From Clostridia bacterium (GTDB lineage: Bacteria > Bacillota > Clostridia > Christensenellales > CAG-138): a stretch of DNA of 64,000 nucleotides. Numbering within the stretch: the first letter of the stretch is position 1; each line of letters begins with the position of its first letter. The stretch covers positions 1 to 64,000 of the forward strand of contig JAFXVP010000008.1 of NCBI GenBank assembly GCA_017524445.1, in the 5' to 3' direction. The position numbers were made by a program, and so were the translations under genes. Under the pieces are notes generated by a model. It saw only the letters and a program-made list of their open reading frames with translations. It was not told where the DNA came from and did not search any database. Shown one piece after another: positions 35,313 through 43,117 of this stretch.

Positions 35313-35858
35313 TCAATTTCTTTTCGGCGGAAGCTCCGCCTGGTCGACCGTAACGTCAATGCTTCCGATCGACACGCCGCAGAGCGCGACGATCGCCGCA
35401 TGGATCTCGTCCTGCAGCGAATGCGTCAGTTTCAACAGCGACACCGTCGGAGACGTCACGGCGCGAACCTCGATCCGGACGCTGCTGCCGATCGCGTAGA
35501 CTCTTGTTTTGGAACTTTTGACGTCTGTTCTGTTTTTCAGCGTGCGATCGACGATCTGCGAAAGTGCCGCAAACGACACCGCCGTTTCGCCGAGCGCATT
35601 CTTTTCCAGCAACGCGGTTGTCCTGCGATTCAAACGATTCCAGATCATTCCGTACAATACAATTACGCCGATCGCTATGCAGACGAGCGCGAAAAGGATC
35701 AAGAACAGTACTGCCGGCATTCGACGCGATCCCGCGATCATGGTCTGCAATCCTTCCGTCGTGATCGGCCACCCGATCGCCGCGAGAAGCAGAATGACGC
35801 CGGACACAACAGCTGCGAACGCCAAAATTCCGGAAAGGATCCCGACCGTTCGTTTCAT
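35313..35858 (-). CDS. amaP: AmaP-type alkaline shock membrane anchor protein
   Basis: The 181-residue protein has two N-terminal membrane helices (about 8-28 and 47-72). The cytoplasmic Asp23-like domain contains LEKNALGETAVSFAALSQIV, VRIEVRAVTSP and a VDVTVDQ-type final strand (DVTVDQAEL). In Staphylococcus AmaP tethers Asp23 to the membrane; the Asp23-family gene next door is the expected partner. AAAGGGAG precedes the ATG. Confidence 0.88.
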   Translation of the reverse strand: MKRTVGILSGILAFAAVVSGVILLLAAIGWPITTEGLQTMIAGSRRMPAVLFLILFALVCIAIGVIVLYGMIWNRLNRRTTALLEKNALGETAVSFAALSQIVDRTLKNRTDVKSSKTRVYAIGSSVRIEVRAVTSPTVSLLKLTHSLQDEIHAAIVALCGVSIGSIDVTVDQAELPPKRN

Positions 35859-35921
35859 GCAATGCTCCCTTTCATCATGCTTGTCCGCAAAGCTTTGCCG
35901 AAGATTTCTTCGGCAGATCGA

Positions 35922-36335
35922 TCATTTGACGCGGGCTTCGGGCTTCGGCTGTTCGACAGGCGCTTCCTTCGCGAACACGATGGAATTGACCGCGATATTG
36001 ACCTGAACGACTTTGAGACCCGTCATCGTCTCGATCGCATTCTTGACTGCGTTCTGTACGTTGCGGCAGACCTCCTGAATGCGGAAGCCGTAGCGGACAA
36101 CAATGCTCATATCGACCGCGCATTCGACTGCGCCGACCTCGACCTTGATGCCCTTCGTGTAGTTCTTTTTGCCGAGCTTTTCGCCGATTCCTTCGAACGC
36201 GGTGCCGCTCATACCGTAAACGCCTTCAACTTCGGCGGCGGCAAGCGTTGCGATCGTCGCGACGACGTCTTCAGCAAATACGATTTTGCCGTCGTTCTCT
36301 TCGGATTCGATGGTAATATCCTTATATTCGCTCAT
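35922..36335 (-). CDS. Asp23/Gls24-family protein
   Basis: The 137-residue protein shows the family pattern: IVFAEDVVATIATLAAAEVEGVYGMSG, KGIKVEVG..ECAVDMSIVVRYG, and LKVVQVNIAVNSIVF. These cytoplasmic proteins polymerise under the membrane and help with cell-envelope stress. It corresponds by position to yqhY, between the spoIIIA operon and nusB. About 90 bases with no gene separate it from spoIIIAH. Confidence 0.93.
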   Translation of the reverse strand: MSEYKDITIESEENDGKIVFAEDVVATIATLAAAEVEGVYGMSGTAFEGIGEKLGKKNYTKGIKVEVGAVECAVDMSIVVRYGFRIQEVCRNVQNAVKNAIETMTGLKVVQVNIAVNSIVFAKEAPVEQPKPEARVK

Positions 36336-36424
36336 TTCGGTTCCTCCAATTCACAAATTGCTATATACGCAGGTAGTATACCATCTTTCTTCCAAAAAGT
36401 AAACCCATCAAAGCGAATTCCCCA

Positions 36425-36961
36425 TCAAAGCGCCGTGCTGATCTTGACGTTCTCCGCGCTCTTGCCTGTCTCACGCAGGACGATATCCAGAATCTGCGCG
36501 ACCTGCTCGTCATTCAGCGTTTCCGCACCGACCACGACGCTGATATTGCCCTTGTGGATCGAGACGATCACGTCTGAAAAGCCCTTTGCGCGGACAAGGT
36601 TCTCGACCGTCAGCTCCGTTTCCATGGCGTTGACCAATTCCATCTTCTGCTTTTGCGCGTCGGAAAGCGTTTCCGTATCCGCTCCCTGCGCAACGATCGC
36701 GTCCAGATACGCCAATTCCTGGGTGCGGACGGAATCGCGCTCGTCGCGATATGCGGCGAAAAAATTCGTCTGCGTACCGCTTTGCGCAGAAACCTGTGTG
36801 ACCTCCGGCGCGTTCTGCGTGCCGGTCTTTTCCGTCATCGTCTTATTCTTGTTGACAAGGACGTTCGTCACGATCGCGGCGGCAAGGAGCAGGCAAAGCC
36901 CCGCTGCCGTCAGTACGCGTTTGTTCAGCCATTTCCCGTAACGTTGCATGAGTTGTTTCAT
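36425..36961 (-). CDS. spoIIIAH: Stage III sporulation protein AH
   Basis: SpoIIIAH lies in the mother-cell membrane and binds SpoIIQ across the intermembrane space. The 178-residue protein has one membrane helix (about 16-36), a linker rich in Thr/Gln, then the YscJ/FliF-like ring-building domain. The family features are RDSVRTQELAYLDAIVAQG, a helix with KMELVNAMETELTVENLVRAKGF, and the final VIVSIHKGNISVVV region. AGGAGG precedes the ATG. It is last of the eight-gene spoIIIA operon. Confidence 0.94.
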   Translation of the reverse strand: MKQLMQRYGKWLNKRVLTAAGLCLLLAAAIVTNVLVNKNKTMTEKTGTQNAPEVTQVSAQSGTQTNFFAAYRDERDSVRTQELAYLDAIVAQGADTETLSDAQKQKMELVNAMETELTVENLVRAKGFSDVIVSIHKGNISVVVGAETLNDEQVAQILDIVLRETGKSAENVKISTAL

Positions 36962-36988
36962 TGTTTTCCTCCTGAATTTGGTATTGGA

Positions 36989-37585
36989 TCAAGGTCCTTC
37001 ATAGGACATTTCAAACACTTCGATGCGTTCGACCGGGATCCCCGCCGCCGCGTGTACCGCCGCTTCAAGCTTCTGCCGGACGGAAAAATCCGACGCGCCT
37101 TCCGCAACGACGATCACGCCGCGGATCACCGGCTCCTTTTCATACAGGACGATCGGCGCATGTCCGTTTCCCGTCTCGACCGTCGCGGGCTCGGTGACCT
37201 CGCGCACCGAGCGCGAGGTCTCGCTTCCTCCCGTACCGTCCGCGTTCCTTACGTCCTCATCGGTCTGCCGTACGGTTGCGGTGACGATCTCCCCGTTCGT
37301 CTCGTACGTTACGAGCACATCCACCCTGCCCGCGCCGCGGATCTTTGACAGCACATCTATGAGCCGCAGTTCCAACGCGTCCCGTTCCCCGGTCTTTCCC
37401 GTGTCCGTTTCCGTTTTGACGGCCGGATCCTGCTGTTTCCGGTCGCAGCTCATCCCGCTGCCGATCAGATAGAAAAGGACGGCGATAAGCCCGACAGCTG
37501 CATAGAGAAGATAGGTCAATGCGGGATTCTTTTTCACTTGCGCCTTCCACCATGAAGCCGCCGTCCCGCCGTCCTTCTTGTGCAT
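36989..37585 (-). CDS. spoIIIAG: Stage III sporulation protein AG
   Basis: SpoIIIAG forms a large ring in the mother cell-forespore channel. The 198-residue protein has one membrane helix (about 24-45), a variable linker, and the family segment LIDVLSKIRGAGRVDVLVTYE, then IRGVIVVAEGASD and VRQKLEAAVHAAAGIP near the end. GGGAGG 6 bases before the ATG at 37585 fixes the start. Confidence 0.94.
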   Translation of the reverse strand: MHKKDGGTAASWWKAQVKKNPALTYLLYAAVGLIAVLFYLIGSGMSCDRKQQDPAVKTETDTGKTGERDALELRLIDVLSKIRGAGRVDVLVTYETNGEIVTATVRQTDEDVRNADGTGGSETSRSVREVTEPATVETGNGHAPIVLYEKEPVIRGVIVVAEGASDFSVRQKLEAAVHAAAGIPVERIEVFEMSYEGP

Positions 37586-37598
37586 TATAGTCCTCCCT

Positions 37599-37766
37599 TT
37601 ACCGCAATATGCCTGCGATCTGTTCCGCAAGCAATCGGAGAAACAGCAGTCCGATCGCCGCTTTCGACGACCTTCCGACGCCGGACCGCGGCAAAGCCTG
37701 CTCGAGCAGTGTCAGCACAAGCCCGTACGCGGAAAGCGTCAGCACCGCGCGAACGATCCGTTCCAT
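37599..37766 (-). CDS. spoIIIAF: Minimal SpoIIIAF-like protein of 55 residues
   Basis: Between spoIIIAE and spoIIIAG lies a 55-codon gene with its own GGGAGGG ribosome site. Its product is two hydrophobic helices around a basic loop (ALPRSGVGRSSK). SpoIIIAF normally has two N-terminal membrane helices followed by a cytoplasmic domain, about 200 residues in total. Here only the membrane hairpin is present. The reading frame ends with TAA 13 bases before spoIIIAG and no leftover coding remains, so the shortening is complete rather than a recent frameshift. Identity rests mainly on position. Confidence 0.65.
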   Translation of the reverse strand: MERIVRAVLTLSAYGLVLTLLEQALPRSGVGRSSKAAIGLLFLRLLAEQIAGILR

Positions 37767-37767
37767 A

Positions 37768-38871
37768 TCACCCTCCCGTTCCGAGCATCGGCGCCAGCAT
37801 CATCAAAGCCATTGCGGTCACGGCCAGTTCGGACAGCATCAGAACGTGCAGCGTGTCTCCCATACCCCGCAAAAGCTCCGCATACGGTTTGCCTGCAAGC
37901 GGTTCGGACAACAGCGCCGCGGCGCGGAGACTGCTTCTGGTCAGAAAGACCGAAATCACCGGTTCCCATATGACAGACAACAGCGCCATACATCCCGTCA
38001 GTCCTAGCGCGTTCTTTACAAAGCGCAGGCATTGATATGCCGAATCGACCGATTCCGAAAGCAGCGAACCGATCGCCGGGATGCTCCCCGCGGCAAGCCT
38101 CGTCGTTTTCAGCAGCAGACCGTCCGCGTTTTTGGCGACAGCAGAGCGTACCGCGGTAATCAGCAGATATACGGAGCACGTCATTCCGAGAGCCCACTTT
38201 GCCGCGCGCTGCAGGAGTCTTCCGACGGAAGTCAACCGACCGGTCCCGTTCGCATCAAGCACGATCAGCACACCGCCGATGATCGCCGCCGGTGCGACGC
38301 ACCCCTCAAGCACGCGCAGCACGACGTCGGACAGCAGCGCATAGGACGCCGGTACGAGCGACGCAGAATTTGTAAACCCGCTGAACGTCAGATAACCGAC
38401 GATCGCGGGCAGGAGAATCTCGCCCGTTCGTTCGACGGTCCTGACGGCGGCGAGCGTGTCGCGTATCTCCGTCAGCGAAAGCGCCAGAACGGCGACCGAC
38501 ACGCAGACCCGAAACGCCGCGCCTGCCGTGTCTCCGATCGCACGCGGATCCGTAACTCCGTCGATCGCCGCGCCGAATGCTGCGAGTCCAATGAGAAGCG
38601 CCGTTTTCGCAAGCATTGGTTTCAGCGACGGCGTCAGCTTCCGCAGGATCCCTGCCGTGTCAAAGGTGTCGGAAGTCTGCGTCCCGACAAGCTGCTTTAA
38701 TATCTCGGACGGAAGGACGTCGCCCGCGTCGTTGTCCCGGAACCATGCGTCCCACTCCGAAAGGTCGATCGTCCCGACAAGCGCGTCGACCGCGTCCTGC
38801 GTTTCGTCGCTCTCCGCAAACAGCAGCAGCGGCAGGACCAGTACAAGCAAAACGATCGCCGTGCGTTTCAT
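37768..38871 (-). CDS. spoIIIAE: Stage III sporulation protein AE
   Basis: SpoIIIAE is a polytopic membrane protein of the spoIIIA channel complex. The 367-residue product has a signal-like N-terminus, an exported segment with the sequence 'lSEWDAWFRDN', and about eight membrane helices, including GEILLPAIVGYLTFSGFTNSASL and ALGLTGCMALLSVIWEPVI. The length is typical. Its ATG overlaps the spoIIIAD stop, and its stop lies one base before the next ATG. Confidence 0.94.
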   Translation of the reverse strand: MKRTAIVLLVLVLPLLLFAESDETQDAVDALVGTIDLSEWDAWFRDNDAGDVLPSEILKQLVGTQTSDTFDTAGILRKLTPSLKPMLAKTALLIGLAAFGAAIDGVTDPRAIGDTAGAAFRVCVSVAVLALSLTEIRDTLAAVRTVERTGEILLPAIVGYLTFSGFTNSASLVPASYALLSDVVLRVLEGCVAPAAIIGGVLIVLDANGTGRLTSVGRLLQRAAKWALGMTCSVYLLITAVRSAVAKNADGLLLKTTRLAAGSIPAIGSLLSESVDSAYQCLRFVKNALGLTGCMALLSVIWEPVISVFLTRSSLRAAALLSEPLAGKPYAELLRGMGDTLHVLMLSELAVTAMALMMLAPMLGTGG

Positions 38872-39260
38872 AACGCAGCGCTCCGGATCAGGGACGCGCC
38901 GGTTTCGAGCAGTGCGACCAGCGCGGGCAAAGCGCAGGTCAAAATCAGGATCCTGCCGCCTGTTTCAAGTGCGCCCGCAATTGCCGCCTGTCCAGCGTCC
39001 TTTGCAATATTCACGCCGAAATCCGTCAGGTATGCGATCCCGAGGATCTTCACGACCGTTGTGAGCATATCGGCAGGTATGCTGTATTCGTTGCAGATGG
39101 CGGAAATCGCGTTTGACAGTCCTGTAAACCGCACGATCCCCTCGATCAGCAGCAGGGCTGCTGTCGCGCCGCCGATCAGGATCGCGTACTCATGCCGTAC
39201 CGAACGCATCTGGATCGCCGTGACGGTACCGATCAGCGCAATTAACACAAGCCGCTCCAT
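38868..39260 (-). CDS. spoIIIAD: Stage III sporulation protein AD
   Basis: The 130-residue membrane protein has about four helices with the family segment EYAILIGGATAALLLIEG..., then IAYLTDFGVNIAKDAGQAAIAGALETGGRILI. The later part is homologous to SpoIIIAC and shares the 'D.G...aKdaGq' type pattern. It is a component of the SpoIIIA channel. It overlaps spoIIIAE as ATGA. Confidence 0.94.
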   Translation of the reverse strand: MERLVLIALIGTVTAIQMRSVRHEYAILIGGATAALLLIEGIVRFTGLSNAISAICNEYSIPADMLTTVVKILGIAYLTDFGVNIAKDAGQAAIAGALETGGRILILTCALPALVALLETGASLIRSAAL

Positions 39261-39261
39261 C

Positions 39262-39459
39262 TCAGTACAGTGAAAATGTTTGCCGCACGGTTTCCAGAAG
39301 CGACGCGATCATCGAGATCACGAGCATCGTTGCAAGAACCAGTCCTGCGATCGCCGCGACCGTCGCGAGCTCCTCCCTGCCATTCTGTTTGAGAAGCTGC
39401 ACGATCACGGTGACCAGGATCCCGATCCCTGCGATCTTGAAAAGAAGATTGACGTCCAT
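39262..39459 (-). CDS. spoIIIAC: Stage III sporulation protein AC
   Basis: The 65-residue two-helix membrane protein (MDVNLLFKIAGIGILVTVI... LKQNGREELATVAAIAGLV) has the standard size and sequence pattern of SpoIIIAC. It is one base upstream of spoIIIAD in the operon. Confidence 0.94.
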   Translation of the reverse strand: MDVNLLFKIAGIGILVTVIVQLLKQNGREELATVAAIAGLVLATMLVISMIASLLETVRQTFSLY

Positions 39460-39466
39460 ATCTCTC

Positions 39467-39949
39467 CTACAACAACAGAATTGCCAGTCCCGCGCCGGTC
39501 AGCACACCGGAGATCTGCAGTATGCGCGCCTGTTTTGCCGCCGTTTCGGCTTCTTTCTCTGCACGTTCCAGCAGTTTGCCGAGCGTTTGCGTTCTTCGGA
39601 TCAGATCGGTTCGCGACGCGGTCGACAGTCCGGTAAGAAACATGCGGATCTCCTCTTCGACTGTTTCGTTATCGCGATGCTCTTCAACCGCACTTTCCGC
39701 CGCGTCCACCTCTTGTTTTCCCGCATCAAGCATATCGAGATAGACCTTCAGGATCTCGCCGAGCGCACCGTTCAGTTCACTCTGAAGCTCTTTCAGTGTG
39801 CCGCACCCCGAGCCGATCCGTTCGGAGAACAGTATCAGATCGCTCCGAAGTGATCGGATCGCTTTGAGCCGTCCCGTCTTTTTTCTTCCGAGCCGAAACC
39901 CGATCATGCAGCACAAGCCGAACAAAAGCGCTACGCCTGCCGTCTTCAT
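39467..39949 (-). CDS. spoIIIAB: Stage III sporulation protein AB
   Basis: The 160-residue protein has an N-terminal membrane helix, a long cytoplasmic or exported helical domain resembling type II secretion component GspF, and a hydrophobic C-terminus (about 143-160). The family pattern 'R...L..L.SDL.lFSERI..G' is visible at about 27-47. It probably docks the SpoIIIAA ATPase. The ATG overlaps the spoIIIAA stop. Confidence 0.92.
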   Translation of the reverse strand: MKTAGVALLFGLCCMIGFRLGRKKTGRLKAIRSLRSDLILFSERIGSGCGTLKELQSELNGALGEILKVYLDMLDAGKQEVDAAESAVEEHRDNETVEEEIRMFLTGLSTASRTDLIRRTQTLGKLLERAEKEAETAAKQARILQISGVLTGAGLAILLL

Positions 39950-40869
39950 GCCTCAGCTCCGTCGATCCGAGCTCCGTCGCCGTCATAGATCGCCGCGCAG
40001 CGCCCGACGCATTTCAAAATAACGATCCGCTGAAAGACGCGTTCGCGCAGCAGCATCCGGATCGGGGGACGCAATCGCAATTCTTCGATCGCGCCGCCGT
40101 GCGCCGTCGCAAGGATCGTGACGCCCTTTCCGCGCGCGTCAAGCAGTGCCGCCGCGTCCCTTGCGTCGTTCAATTCGTCCATGGCAAGGATATCCGGCGA
40201 GAGCGTCGATACGATCCGCACCATTGCCTGCGCCTTGGAGATCCCCGAGATAACGTCCGTCCGCATGCCGAGATCGAACGCGATCGCGCCTGACGCGTCC
40301 CCGCACAGCTCGAACCGTTCGTCCGCAACGCCGATGCGGGACGGTCTTACGCCGTACAGTCCGTCCGAATTGATGCGGATAAGGTCGCGCAAAAGCGTCG
40401 TTTTGCCGCATCCGGGCGGCGATACGAGCAGCGTGGAAAGAAATCGCGTTTGATCCGACAGATACGGGATCAGCGGCTTCGCGCAGTCTCTGACCTCTCG
40501 AACAATGCGCACGCAGACGCCGGAAACCGTCGAAAAGCCGATCACGCCGCTCTCCGTCCGCACCATCCTGCCGGACAGGCCGACACGACATCCGCCGACC
40601 GTAACAAATCCGTCCCTGCGTTCGTTCTCCCATGCGTAAGCGGAAAACGAGGTGAGCCGCGCCGTCAGGTCTCTGAGATCATCCGACGTGATCATCGAAG
40701 CGCCGTTGTTTCCGTACACGATCCGGTCCGCGCCGTCGAACACGAGTTCGAGCGGCGCGTCGCGGCGGAGCCGGATCTCGAGAAGCGGCGCTTCGTCGTC
40801 CAGACGTTCCAGCACCTCCGCAACGTTTTTCGGCATCAGCGGCAGCCATTGTCGTTTCCAGTGCTCCAT
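39946..40869 (-). CDS. spoIIIAA: Stage III sporulation protein AA, secretion-type ATPase
   Basis: SpoIIIAA resembles type II/IV secretion ATPases and powers the feeding-tube channel. The 307-residue protein has LLVSPPGCGKTTLLRDLIR (Walker A), GVADERFELCG, the Walker B segment DILAMDELNDARDAAAL and TILATAHGG. CAGGAGGG lies before the ATG at 40869, which has a sigma-E-type promoter just upstream. It is first in the operon. Confidence 0.96.
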   Translation of the reverse strand: MEHWKRQWLPLMPKNVAEVLERLDDEAPLLEIRLRRDAPLELVFDGADRIVYGNNGASMITSDDLRDLTARLTSFSAYAWENERRDGFVTVGGCRVGLSGRMVRTESGVIGFSTVSGVCVRIVREVRDCAKPLIPYLSDQTRFLSTLLVSPPGCGKTTLLRDLIRINSDGLYGVRPSRIGVADERFELCGDASGAIAFDLGMRTDVISGISKAQAMVRIVSTLSPDILAMDELNDARDAAALLDARGKGVTILATAHGGAIEELRLRPPIRMLLRERVFQRIVILKCVGRCAAIYDGDGARIDGAEA

Positions 40870-40889
40870 GCTCGTCCCTCCTGGTTTCA

Positions 40890-40916
40890 ACTGTATGCAT
40901 GGATGGACGCGGATAT
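40890..40916 (-). promoter_or_regulatory. Sigma-E-type promoter of the spoIIIA operon
   Basis: On the minus strand ATA (40916-40914), 16 bases, then CATACAGT (40897-40890). This matches the sigma-E -10 consensus CATACA-n-T at every position. In Bacillus the spoIIIA operon is transcribed by sigma-E, and sigE is in this same window. Confidence 0.8.
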
Positions 40917-40952
40917 GAAAACGCCGTCCGACGAGATCCGTCGAACGGCGTT
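40917..40952 (-). terminator. Rho-independent terminator after the U32 peptidase gene
   Basis: A 14-bp stem (40952-40939 with 40933-40920, one G-U pair) closes a 5-base loop and leads into TTTTC on the minus strand. It ends where the sigma-E promoter begins, isolating spoIIIA from vegetative read-through. Confidence 0.85.
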
Positions 40953-40965
40953 GTTGATTCGATAT

Positions 40966-43011
40966 TCAAAGGAGTTTTCGGAACGCAAGTCCGGTCGTAT
41001 GCGGCGTTACCGGCGGATCGCCTGCAATCGCAGAGCGAATCAGCGCCGCTGCCTCGTCTTTTGTTTCGACCGTCAGCCAGACTGCGTAAAAGTCCAGCGG
41101 CGGAAGCTGCTTGTCGCACAAGTACAGCGGAACGCTGTTCAGAAGCGTGGAATAGCGCCGTTCCCGGCAGATCAGCGGGAACATTGCGCCTTTGCGGTCG
41201 GTCACGACCGGTCGCCCGTCGCAGTTCGCACAGCCCTTATCGGTTCGCGCAGGACAGGATCGAAGCTGCATCAGCGGCAGCCGTCCCGCAACGATCATGC
41301 CGAGCGGCAGATCGCTTCTGAGGTCGCGCATCTTCGGTGCGGACAACTCAAAAGACACGAATTGCGCGCAAACGCCCATTTCGCGATATGCCTCGATCGC
41401 GTCGCTGTTGGTCACGTTGAGTCCATACCCGCCGACCGGAATCAAGCCCGCTTCCTTTGCCATGCGGATCGCGCCGACGTTCTCCGCAAGCACGTAAACA
41501 AGCCCGCGATTCTTTAAGCCGCGCAAAGTCTCCGCGATACGAGGTTCCTCATCCGGATAGATCAGGATCGGGATCTCGCCGACTGCGCGGTCGGAAATGC
41601 ACTCCGGATGTGCCGAGAGTGCGTCGACCGGCAGCGAATACCACGCGATCGAAGGATCGTCCGTGAACTGTTCGAAGGAAGCAAACCGTACGCAAAGCTT
41701 CGGCGAAGCGTTTCTCGGACGTCCCGCAATCGTCAGGTCCGGCTCGCGGATCGTTCGCACAGGCGCCGCCGCGCGTGCTTCATACAGCGCGTCGAGCGCG
41801 TTTCTTCTGAGTGCGTTCAGCGCCGACATCGGCAGCATCAGTCCTTCGCCGATCTCGCACTTTATGGATTCCGCCGAAAAAGGTGTGCCGCCCGTTTTGG
41901 ACAGGCTCTTCCTTGCCGTTTCCTCGCTGAGTGCCGTTCGGATCGCGAGTTCCGGCGCGTCGCCCGTGACGGACACGGAATGCGTTCCGTCGGAGACCCG
42001 AAGTACCGTCGGCCGATCTTTCGCGATCCGTATCTCCATCGAGATCGGTACGTCATTTCGCGGTCCTCGATATAGCTCGCGGATCCCGGAAAGCACGGGC
42101 TGCGCGCGCTTTGCGTCTTCCTGTGTACGCACGCCGAACATGGTGTGGTTGCGTCTGCCCGTATAATATCCTTCCGTGAAGCCGCCGCGGGAGAACACAT
42201 CCTTGAGTATCTGCTCGGAATACGGCTCCCCGTCGCGCACGCGCCGCACGGCGTCGACCGCCGCGGCAACGTACTCCGGCGATTTCAGACGGCCTTCGAT
42301 CTTCAGCGACGATACGCCGATCTCCCGAAACGCGTTATAGTGCGCGATGTGTGACATATCCTTCAGCGAAAGCGCATATTCCGCTCCGTTGCAGACGAAT
42401 GGGAGCCGACACGGCTGTGCGCACATGCCGCGGTTGCCGCTGCGCTCACCGAGCATGGCGGACAGATAACAGATGCCGGACGCGCTCATGCAAAGCGCGC
42501 CGTGAATGAAGCATTCAAGCTCCGCGTGCGTCTCCGTGCGGATTTTCCTGATCTCTTCAATGGACAGTTCTCTTGCAAGCACGACGCGGGTGAATCCGAG
42601 ATCCTCCAGCGTTTTGACGCCGGACGCGTTGTGCACCGCCATCTGTGTGGAACCGTGCAGCTGCAGCTCCGGGCAGATCTGCTTTGCAAGCCGCATCACC
42701 GTCAGGTCCTGCACGATGATCGCGTCCGCGCCGGACGCGGCGATCTCCGTGAGCGTATCGGCGACGTCGCGGCGTTCCTCGTCCCACACAAGCGTATTGA
42801 CGGTCACGTGGACATTGACGCCGTGCGCATGGCAGAAACGGACCGCTTCGATCAGCCGGTCGCCGGTGAACTGCCCGGCGTTTCGCCGTGCGTTGCACGC
42901 GCCCGCGCCGAAATAGACCGCGTCCGCGCCTGCGTATACCGCAGCTTCGAGCGATCCTTCCGTTCCGACCGGAGCAAGTATTTCCGGATTGTCGGCGTTT
43001 TTTCTTCTCAT
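40966..43011 (-). CDS. U32-family peptidase / hydroxylase-like protein
   Basis: The 681-residue protein has the U32 core: an N-terminal PEILAPVGTEGSLEAAVYAGADAVYFG barrel, the conserved ELECFIHGALCMSASGICYLSAMLG, then the Cys-rich RGMCAQPCRLPF, and a C-terminal DUF3656-like region. A second Cys group, CPARTDKGCANCDG, lies late in the protein. Some U32 members (TrhP, RlhA) hydroxylate tRNA or rRNA, so peptidase activity is not assured. The ATG at 43011 lies directly downstream of a strong promoter with no ribosome site. In-frame triplets further upstream fall within that promoter. Confidence 0.85.
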   Translation of the reverse strand: MRRKNADNPEILAPVGTEGSLEAAVYAGADAVYFGAGACNARRNAGQFTGDRLIEAVRFCHAHGVNVHVTVNTLVWDEERRDVADTLTEIAASGADAIIVQDLTVMRLAKQICPELQLHGSTQMAVHNASGVKTLEDLGFTRVVLARELSIEEIRKIRTETHAELECFIHGALCMSASGICYLSAMLGERSGNRGMCAQPCRLPFVCNGAEYALSLKDMSHIAHYNAFREIGVSSLKIEGRLKSPEYVAAAVDAVRRVRDGEPYSEQILKDVFSRGGFTEGYYTGRRNHTMFGVRTQEDAKRAQPVLSGIRELYRGPRNDVPISMEIRIAKDRPTVLRVSDGTHSVSVTGDAPELAIRTALSEETARKSLSKTGGTPFSAESIKCEIGEGLMLPMSALNALRRNALDALYEARAAAPVRTIREPDLTIAGRPRNASPKLCVRFASFEQFTDDPSIAWYSLPVDALSAHPECISDRAVGEIPILIYPDEEPRIAETLRGLKNRGLVYVLAENVGAIRMAKEAGLIPVGGYGLNVTNSDAIEAYREMGVCAQFVSFELSAPKMRDLRSDLPLGMIVAGRLPLMQLRSCPARTDKGCANCDGRPVVTDRKGAMFPLICRERRYSTLLNSVPLYLCDKQLPPLDFYAVWLTVETKDEAAALIRSAIAGDPPVTPHTTGLAFRKLL

Positions 43012-43018
43012 GCGTCTT

Positions 43019-43047
43019 ATTATACCGAGCGAAAACCGGTTTTGCAA
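43019..43047 (-). promoter_or_regulatory. Promoter predicting a leaderless U32 mRNA
   Basis: On the minus strand TTGCAA (43047-43042), 17 bases, TATAAT (43024-43019). Only 7 bases separate the -10 from the ATG at 43011, so transcription would start at or next to the initiation codon. Confidence 0.75.
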
Positions 43048-43060
43048 CCGCATTTTTCTC

Positions 43061-43089
43061 TTGCCAAGGAAAGCTGCTTTTGCTAAAAT
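43061..43089 (+). promoter_or_regulatory. Sigma-A promoter of the E2-like gene
   Basis: TTGCCA (43061-43066), 17 bases, TGC-TAAAAT (-10 at 43084-43089). It diverges from the U32 promoter with about 14 bases between the two -35 boxes. Confidence 0.75.
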
Positions 43090-43117
43090 AGTAAAAGATT
43101 ATTTGGGGGTTTGTTTC

